The translations under genes and the position numbers were made by a program. A stretch of 5,253 nt of DNA from Pseudomonadota bacterium (GTDB lineage Bacteria; Pseudomonadota; Gammaproteobacteria; SZUA-229), in assembly GCA_015222915.1 (NCBI GenBank), contig JADFWE010000092.1:1-5253 (forward strand), read 5' to 3'. This document shows, in pieces, positions 1-5,253 of the stretch. The notes below the pieces were generated by a model. The model had not been told where the DNA came from. It was given only the letters and a program-made list of their open reading frames with translations, and searched no databases. Position 1 is the first letter of the stretch. Every line of letters starts with the position of its first letter.

Positions 1-515
1 GCAAAGATGATAGCGGCCGCATTTTTCTTTAACGCCATGCGCACGACCTCGCGCGGATAGACGCTGGCACCATCGATGGTGCCGTAGAACATCTTCTCGA
101 AAGCGATAACGCGGTTGCGGTTATCCAGAAACAGGCAGGCAAAAACCTCATGCGGGTAGCTTGCCAGCTGGGCACTCAAAAACTGACGCGTCTGTGCCGG
201 ACTGCATAAGGCGTCACCGCGAGAAAGCTGCTCGAACAGATGCCTTTTTGACATCTCAAGCACCGCCTGCAACTGCGCATATTTGGCCATACCCAGACCA
301 TGATGCCGGCAGAAGTCTTTTTCAGATGCCTGCAGCAGCGGTTTCAGGCCGCCGAAACCATCCAGCAGCAGCCGTGCCAGATCGACTGCCGTCACCCCCC
401 GGGTGCCGGTTCTGAGAAATATTGCCAGCAATTCGGCATCAGACAGTGCTTCTGCACCTCTTGCTAGCAGCTTTTCGCGCGGCCGCTCCGCGACCGGCCA
501 TTGTGATATCGCCAT
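1..515 (-). CDS. radC: RadC family JAB/MPN-domain protein, 3' end cut by window edge
   Basis: Reading the minus strand from ATG at 515-513 gives 171 open codons running off the left edge, so this is the N-terminal three quarters of a protein usually about 225 residues long. The N-terminal domain shows [20 protein letters not shown] (11-30) and [10 protein letters not shown] (31-40), then the helix-hairpin-helix-like [13 protein letters not shown] (71-83). The JAB/MPN domain begins near [13 protein letters not shown] (125-137) and continues through [12 protein letters not shown] (151-162). The HNHPSG metal-binding motif is expected immediately past the edge and cannot be checked. RadC was named for DNA repair, but that role in E. 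coli was later questioned; the family's biochemical function is unsettled. The gene is divergent from coaBC, as in other gammaproteobacteria. The start is supported by an AGGGAAG ribosome-binding site and a promoter at 552-580. Identity is very likely; the function is uncertain. Confidence 0.95.
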   Translation of the reverse strand, partial: MAISQWPVAERPREKLLARGAEALSDAELLAIFLRTGTRGVTAVDLARLLLDGFGGLKPLLQASEKDFCRHHGLGMAKYAQLQAVLEMSKRHLFEQLSRGDALCSPAQTRQFLSAQLASYPHEVFACLFLDNRNRVIAFEKMFYGTIDGASVYPREVVRMALKKNAAAIIF

Positions 516-519
516 AGTG

Positions 520-526
520 CTTCCCT
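520..526 (-). promoter_or_regulatory. Ribosome-binding site of radC
   Basis: On the minus strand AGGGAAG lies 4 bases before the ATG at 515, with its AGGGA core 6 bases away. It supports this ATG as the radC start. Confidence 0.6.
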
Positions 527-551
527 GTTATATTAAATTCCCTGAACGTAG

Positions 552-580
552 ATATTAGTCTCGCCCCCGAAAGAGTGCAA
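552..580 (-). promoter_or_regulatory. Probable sigma70-type promoter of radC
   Basis: On the minus strand a TTGCAC -35 box (575-580) and a TAATAT -10 box (552-557) are separated by exactly 17 bases. The predicted transcription start is near 545, which leaves a leader of about 30 bases containing the radC ribosome-binding site. Both boxes are close to the sigma70 consensus and the spacing is optimal, making this the best promoter match in the window. It is inferred from sequence only. Confidence 0.6.
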
Positions 581-602
581 CCTTGATAGAGTGCACCCTG
601 AT
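572..602. repeat. Imperfect tandem repeat, 16 bp and 15 bp
   Basis: AGAGTGCAACCTTGAT (572-587) is followed directly by AGAGTGCACCCTGAT (588-602); the copies differ by one deleted base and one substitution. The first copy contains the complement of the radC -35 box and the second lies just upstream of it. It could be a tandem binding site for a regulator or simply a small duplication. Confidence 0.55.
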
Positions 603-611
603 AAAGCGCAG

Positions 612-641
612 TCAGCAGGGACGCGACCCGGTTCCTGCTGA
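612..641. repeat. 8-bp inverted repeat in the radC-coaBC gap
   Basis: TCAGCAGG (612-619) and CCTGCTGA (634-641) are perfect complements around a 14-base GC-rich centre. No T-run follows on either strand, so it is not an intrinsic terminator. It lies about 50-75 bp upstream of the proposed coaBC -10 box, where an operator or activator site would be plausible, but nothing identifies a binding protein. Confidence 0.45.
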
Positions 642-684
642 GAAAGGATCAGCCACATAAATAACATGGCTAAGCCACTGATTC

Positions 685-693
685 TGCTAAAAT
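685..693 (+). promoter_or_regulatory. Possible extended -10 promoter element of coaBC
   Basis: TGCTAAAAT has the extended -10 form (TG, one base, then TAAAAT at 688-693). The sequence 17 bases upstream, CATGGC, is a poor -35 box, which fits an extended -10 promoter. Transcription would begin around 700, at or next to the annotated coaBC ATG, giving a leaderless or nearly leaderless mRNA. That agrees with the lack of a Shine-Dalgarno sequence there. The match is short and could be chance. Confidence 0.4.
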
Positions 694-699
694 AGCGCT

Positions 700-2016
700 A
701 TGAGTGCGTCACACTACGACAATTCCAGCCAGATCAGCGCTAAGCTGATCGGCAAAAACATCATGCTCGGCATTACCGGCGGTATCGCGGCCTATAAAAG
801 CGCCGATCTGACCCGCCGCTTGCAGGAAGCCGGTGCGGATGTGCGTATAGTGATGACAGCCGCCGCCACCGAATTTGTCACCCCGCTCACTTTTCATGCC
901 CTGTCGGGACATCCGGTGTTCATCGATAATGATGATCACGACGAAACCGCTGCCATGCAGCATATCGAACTGGCGCGCTGGGCGGATGCCATCATCGTCG
1001 CACCAGCGAGTGCCAACACCATCGCCAAACTGGCACACGCACGGGCGGATAATTTACTCACCACCACCTGCCTCGCCTCTGAGGCCATCAAGTGTTTTGC
1101 ACCGGCGATGAACAAAGTGATGTGGCAGGATCCGGGTACGCAGAGCAACTGCCGCACGCTGACAGATAAAGGCTGGTTACAGCTTGGCCCGGCCAGCGGT
1201 CTGCAGGCATGCGGCGAAACCGGCGCCGGCCGTATGCTGGAAGTCTGTGACATTCAAAAAGCACTCGAACAATGCTTTGAAAGCGGCGAACTACAGGGAT
1301 TGAACCTGGTGATAACCGCCGGCCCAACCTATGAAGCGATCGACCCAGTCCGGTTTATCGGCAACCGCAGTTCAGGCCGTATGGGTTACGCCATCGCACA
1401 GGCCGCGCAGGAAGCCGGTGCTAACATCACCTTGATCAGCGGCCCGAGTCAGCTGACGCCACCGGCATCGCTCCGCTTTATCAGCATCGAGTCGGCGGCC
1501 GAGATGAAACAGGCAGTTTTTGATCATCTGTCAGATTGCAATATCTACATCTCAGCAGCGGCCGTCGCCGACTACCGCGTTGCGCAGGTCGCCGAACAGA
1601 AGATTAAAAAATCGGCTGACAGCCTGACCCTTTCGCTGGTCAAAAATGAAGACATCCTCTCTCAGGTTGCCGCGCTCACTGAAAAAGACCCGCAACGTCC
1701 CTACGTGGTCGGTTTTGCTGCCGAGACCGAAGACATTATCGAAAATGCCAGAGAGAAGCTGCAACGAAAAAATCTTGATATGATCGTGGCAAATGATGTC
1801 AGTGCTGATAAAAACCCGGCCGCCGGGACGCCGGCCATCGGTTTTGACAGCGAGTACAATACACTGCATGTTTTGACAGCAGGCGAAAACAGTGGCAAAA
1901 ATAGTAACGGAAAACTTTTTGCGACGGCACGTAAGACTCAGCTTGCCAGACAGCTGATAAGTTTTATCGCTGAACAATATAAACAAAGACGACTAAATGA
2001 AAAAAATACAGCTTAA
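700..2016 (+). CDS. coaBC: Bifunctional phosphopantothenoylcysteine decarboxylase / phosphopantothenate-cysteine ligase
   Basis: This cytosolic enzyme (also called Dfp) uses CTP to join 4'-phosphopantothenate to cysteine (CoaB) and then decarboxylates the product with FMN to 4'-phosphopantetheine (CoaC) for coenzyme A synthesis. The CoaC half has the flavin-binding TGGIAAYK (26-33), catalytic His88 in [14 protein letters not shown] (135-138) with the conserved Asn, and Cys171 in [12 protein letters not shown]. The CoaB half starts near 203 with [20 protein letters not shown] (205-224) and has AAAVADYR (286-293) and KIKK (301-304), which holds the conserved lysine. At 438 residues it is longer than the 406 of E. 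coli. The excess is partly about 13 N-terminal residues without a family counterpart and partly a Gly/Asn/Ser-rich stretch near 394-404. An in-frame stop at 688 makes ATG 700 the most upstream start; ATG 763 would fall inside the flavin-fold strand, so 700 is preferred despite having no ribosome-binding site. The 3' end overlaps dut by 20 bp. Confidence 0.96.
   Translation: MSASHYDNSSQISAKLIGKNIMLGITGGIAAYKSADLTRRLQEAGADVRIVMTAAATEFVTPLTFHALSGHPVFIDNDDHDETAAMQHIELARWADAIIVAPASANTIAKLAHARADNLLTTTCLASEAIKCFAPAMNKVMWQDPGTQSNCRTLTDKGWLQLGPASGLQACGETGAGRMLEVCDIQKALEQCFESGELQGLNLVITAGPTYEAIDPVRFIGNRSSGRMGYAIAQAAQEAGANITLISGPSQLTPPASLRFISIESAAEMKQAVFDHLSDCNIYISAAAVADYRVAQVAEQKIKKSADSLTLSLVKNEDILSQVAALTEKDPQRPYVVGFAAETEDIIENAREKLQRKNLDMIVANDVSADKNPAAGTPAIGFDSEYNTLHVLTAGENSGKNSNGKLFATARKTQLARQLISFIAEQYKQRRLNEKNTA
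732..750. repeat. Perfect 7-bp palindrome inside the coaBC 5' end
   Basis: GATCAGC (732-738) and GCTGATC (744-750) are perfect inverted copies around GCTAA, and each arm carries a GATC site. It covers codons 11-17 of coaBC, in the N-terminal extension that lacks family conservation. A third GATCAGC occurs at 647-653. In mRNA it would form a compact hairpin 30-50 bases after the start. It could tune translation, be a regulator site, or be chance. Confidence 0.55.
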
Positions 2017-2452
2017 GATTCTTGATCCCCGCATCGGACAATCTATCCCCTTACCACAACACGCCACCGAAGGTTCTGCAGGCATGGACCTGCGTGCAGC
2101 ACTGGACGAGACCACCGAACTAAAACCCGGAGACACCCTGTTGATCCCCACCGGCGTCTCGATCTATGTCGAAGACCCCGGTCTTGCTGCCATCATCCTG
2201 CCACGTTCAGGACTCGGCCATAAACACGGCATCGTGCTCGGTAACCTGGTCGGTCTGATCGATTCCGACTATCAGGGGCAACTGTTTGTCTCCTGCTGGA
2301 ATCGCGGTCACAAAAGTTTCACCATCGAGGTCGGTGACCGCATCGCACAGCTGGTCATCGTTCCCGTGGTTCAGGCTGAATTCGAAGTGGTCGACGATTT
2401 TGTCGCCACCGGTCGCGGCGCTGGCGGCTTTGGTCATTCGGGAAAAGATTAA
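1997..2452 (+). CDS. dut: Deoxyuridine 5'-triphosphate nucleotidohydrolase (dUTPase)
   Basis: This trimeric, Mg2+-dependent cytosolic enzyme hydrolyses dUTP to dUMP and diphosphate. It keeps uracil out of DNA and supplies dUMP for thymidylate synthesis. All five motifs of the trimeric family are present: I, GMDLRA (29-34); II, PRSGLG (69-74); [17 protein letters not shown] (82-95) with catalytic Asp89, equivalent to Asp90 of E. coli; [11 protein letters not shown] (113-121); [12 protein letters not shown] (139-149), whose Phe145 stacks on uracil. At 151 residues it is full length, and it closely resembles the E. coli enzyme along its whole length. ATG 1997 lies 20 bp inside coaBC in another frame. 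Only a weak purine stretch (AAAGACGA) precedes it, so translational coupling to coaBC is likely. No convincing intrinsic terminator follows; a MITE-like element begins about 50 bp after the stop. Confidence 0.97.
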   Translation: MKKIQLKILDPRIGQSIPLPQHATEGSAGMDLRAALDETTELKPGDTLLIPTGVSIYVEDPGLAAIILPRSGLGHKHGIVLGNLVGLIDSDYQGQLFVSCWNRGHKSFTIEVGDRIAQLVIVPVVQAEFEVVDDFVATGRGAGGFGHSGKD

Positions 2453-2486
2453 TCCATATACGATTTATGCAGGCGCTTTTTTTATA

Positions 2487-2504
2487 CTGGTATTTATATA
2501 CCAG
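2487..2504. repeat. AT-rich hairpin at the left border of the MITE-like element
   Basis: CTGGTAT (2487-2493) and ATACCAG (2498-2504) form a perfect 7-bp stem with a TTAT loop. A run of seven Ts (2477-2483) lies before the hairpin rather than after it, so this is not a standard terminator for dut. Its right arm touches the left end of the element at 2506, so the hairpin may be part of the insertion target. Confidence 0.4.
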
Positions 2505-2505
2505 G

Positions 2506-2679
2506 GAACCTCTGATTAAGTCTGAGTCGAGTAGATTGCTGCTTAAACTATTCTGATTCAAGGCGTGGAGCGCACGCCATAAATAGTAAGTTATGAGTAG
2601 AGCTATCGCGAAGTTTCACAACACGGAAGCAGGATAGTTTGAGTGGTAAGATACCGACTCATGACTTAATCATAGGCTC
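2506..2679. mobile_element. MITE-like non-autonomous element between dut and algC
   Basis: The 17-bp ends GAACCTCTGATTAAGTC (2506-2522) and the complement of 2663-2679 match at 15 of 17 positions, including TGATTAAGTC without mismatch. The match continues inward as TGAGTCG (2523-2529) against CGACTCA (2655-2661) after a one-base offset, and AGGG/CCCT sit just outside at 2503-2506 and 2681-2684. A second nested pair (2543-2559 with 2626-2642) matches at 14 of 17 positions. There is no transposase-sized reading frame, so any transposition would need an enzyme supplied in trans. No clear target-site duplication is visible, so the exact ends are uncertain by a few bases. The parent family is unassigned; the ends are vaguely like those of IS5-type elements, a weak resemblance from memory. 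It occupies most of the dut-algC gap and may separate two transcription units. An alternative is a structured non-coding RNA or a REP-like palindrome. Confidence 0.6.
2562..2578. repeat. GC-rich hairpin inside the MITE-like element
   Basis: GGCGTG (2562-2567) and CACGCC (2573-2578) form a perfect 6-bp stem around GAGCG. No T-run follows on either strand, so it is not a terminator. It lies within the central loop enclosed by the element's two outer inverted-repeat pairs. Confidence 0.5.
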
Positions 2680-2708
2680 ACCCTGTCCAATGTGTAAGGC
2701 TCCACCTT

Positions 2709-2726
2709 TATAAACAATTTTATAGT
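2709..2726 (+). promoter_or_regulatory. Possible -10 boxes upstream of algC
   Basis: Two -10-like hexamers precede algC: TATAAA (2709-2714) and TATAGT (2721-2726). Neither has a good -35 box; TGTCCA (2684-2689) is 19 bases before the first and overlaps the right border of the MITE-like element. Transcription from the first would begin near 2721 and from the second near 2733, leaving a leader of at most about 15 bases. No Shine-Dalgarno sequence is present. This is a weak prediction. Confidence 0.3.
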
Positions 2727-2735
2727 AGAACTACC

Positions 2736-5023
<2,288 letters not shown>

Positions 5024-5025
<2 letters not shown>

Positions 5026-5041
5026 ACACTGACGGGTGTTC
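5024..5041. repeat. Short hairpin at the argB stop codon
   Basis: GAACAC (5024-5029) and GTGTTC (5036-5041) form a 6-bp stem with a 6-base loop that begins within the argB stop codon. No T-run follows, so a role as an intrinsic terminator is doubtful. It may protect the 3' end of the mRNA or be chance. Confidence 0.3.
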
Positions 5042-5070
5042 GGCACTGTTCGTGAGGGGCAAGAGCCGAT

Positions 5071-5098
5071 TTGACGATACCAGCTATCACCATATAAC
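5071..5098 (+). promoter_or_regulatory. Possible rightward promoter downstream of argB
   Basis: TTGACG (5071-5076) and TATAAC (5093-5098) are 16 bases apart and each is close to sigma70 consensus. Transcription would start near 5105 and run through the repeats toward a gene beyond the window. No reading frame starts within the remaining 150 bases, so its target is not visible. Such matches occur by chance in AT-rich gaps. Confidence 0.35.
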
Positions 5099-5150
5099 TA
5101 ATTTCTGATTTCGGCTAGAAGCGGACATCAAGAAAAGACCATATTTTTCG

Positions 5151-5174
5151 CGCAAAGCCGCAGAGACGCAAAGA
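5151..5174. repeat. Three tandem 8-bp repeats, consensus CGCAAAGA
   Basis: CGCAAAGC (5151-5158), CGCAGAGA (5159-5166) and CGCAAAGA (5167-5174) follow one another without gaps and differ at one position each. Short arrays of this type are, from memory, scattered between genes in many environmental proteobacterial genomes; their function is unknown. It lies 20 bp before a second repeat family. Confidence 0.55.
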
Positions 5175-5194
5175 TAAAAACATTGTTTTAATGT

Positions 5195-5253
5195 GTCATT
5201 GCGAGGAACGAAGCAATCTCTCATAGATAGCACAGTCGCCTGATAGAGATTGC
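5195..5253. repeat. Dispersed palindromic repeat, cut by the right window edge
   Basis: The segment beginning GTCATTGCGAGGAACGAAGC (5195-5214) and ending CAATCTC (5214-5220) resembles an intergenic repeat I recall from many unrelated bacterial genomes. GCAATCTCT (5213-5221) pairs perfectly with AGAGATTGC (5245-5253), leaving a 23-base loop, so the window ends inside the second arm of a large palindrome. If complete, the next bases outside should continue as the complement of 5195-5212. No coding frame is present; it may be a small non-autonomous element or a REP-like sequence. Confidence 0.6.

Noticed and set aside
161..415. 84-codon plus-strand reading frame opposite radC
   Set aside because: It lies wholly within the well-supported radC coding region on the other strand, and its product has no recognisable motif.
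1552..1986. 144-codon minus-strand reading frame opposite coaBC
   Set aside because: It overlaps conserved CoaB-domain codons and encodes no recognisable protein.
2471..2484. T-run after GCAGGCGC as an intrinsic terminator for dut
   Set aside because: No stable stem lies directly before the seven Ts; the only nearby hairpin (2487-2504) comes after them.
2355..2561. Reading frames crossing the end of dut into the MITE-like element (both strands)
   Set aside because: They are short, mostly antisense or out of frame to dut, and end in repeat sequence, so a gene is not supported.
5064..5116. AGCCGA / TCGGCT inverted pair downstream of argB
   Set aside because: A 6-bp match with a 41-base spacer is expected by chance.
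5151..5253. CRISPR array
   Set aside because: The units are 8 bp and contiguous without spacers, the neighbouring repeat is a single palindrome, and no cas gene is present.

Overview
The window is a conserved chromosomal segment of a gammaproteobacterium. The gene order radC (leftward), then coaBC, dut, algC and argB (rightward) is the one I recall from Pseudomonas aeruginosa. The proteins also match gammaproteobacterial versions by recalled motifs: AlgC-type phosphomannomutase/phosphoglucomutase, E. coli-like dUTPase, and an N-acetylglutamate kinase with the N-terminal helix of arginine-sensitive enzymes. Genus cannot be assigned. Base composition looks moderate, and the gaps between genes are more AT-rich than the genes.

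Layout: 1-515 is the 5' part of radC on the minus strand, cut by the left edge. 516-699 is a divergent control region with a good sigma70-type promoter for radC (TTGCAC, 17 bp, TATATTA-type box read as TAATAT), a tandem repeat over its -35 box, an 8-bp dyad, and an extended -10 box directly before coaBC. 700-2452 holds coaBC and dut, which overlap by 20 bp. 2453-2735 is a gap filled mostly by a MITE-like element of about 175 bp with terminal and nested inverted repeats. 2736-5025 holds algC and argB, 28 bp apart. 5026-5253 has no gene; it carries a possible promoter, three tandem 8-mers, and one arm plus the loop of a dispersed palindromic repeat cut by the right edge.

The genes are housekeeping functions joined by position rather than by one pathway. 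CoaBC makes 4'-phosphopantetheine for coenzyme A. Dut removes dUTP and supplies dUMP for thymidylate synthesis. AlgC makes mannose-1-P and glucose-1-P for exopolysaccharide and LPS. ArgB performs the second step of arginine synthesis. RadC is a JAB/MPN-domain protein of uncertain role. coaBC-dut and algC-argB each look co-transcribed; the element between them may separate the two units.

I see no previously undescribed multi-gene system here. The points worth a second look are non-coding: the MITE-like element and its nested fold, the poorly defined coaBC start with a perfect palindrome beneath it, the absence of Shine-Dalgarno sequences before coaBC and algC, and the two repeat families at the right end.
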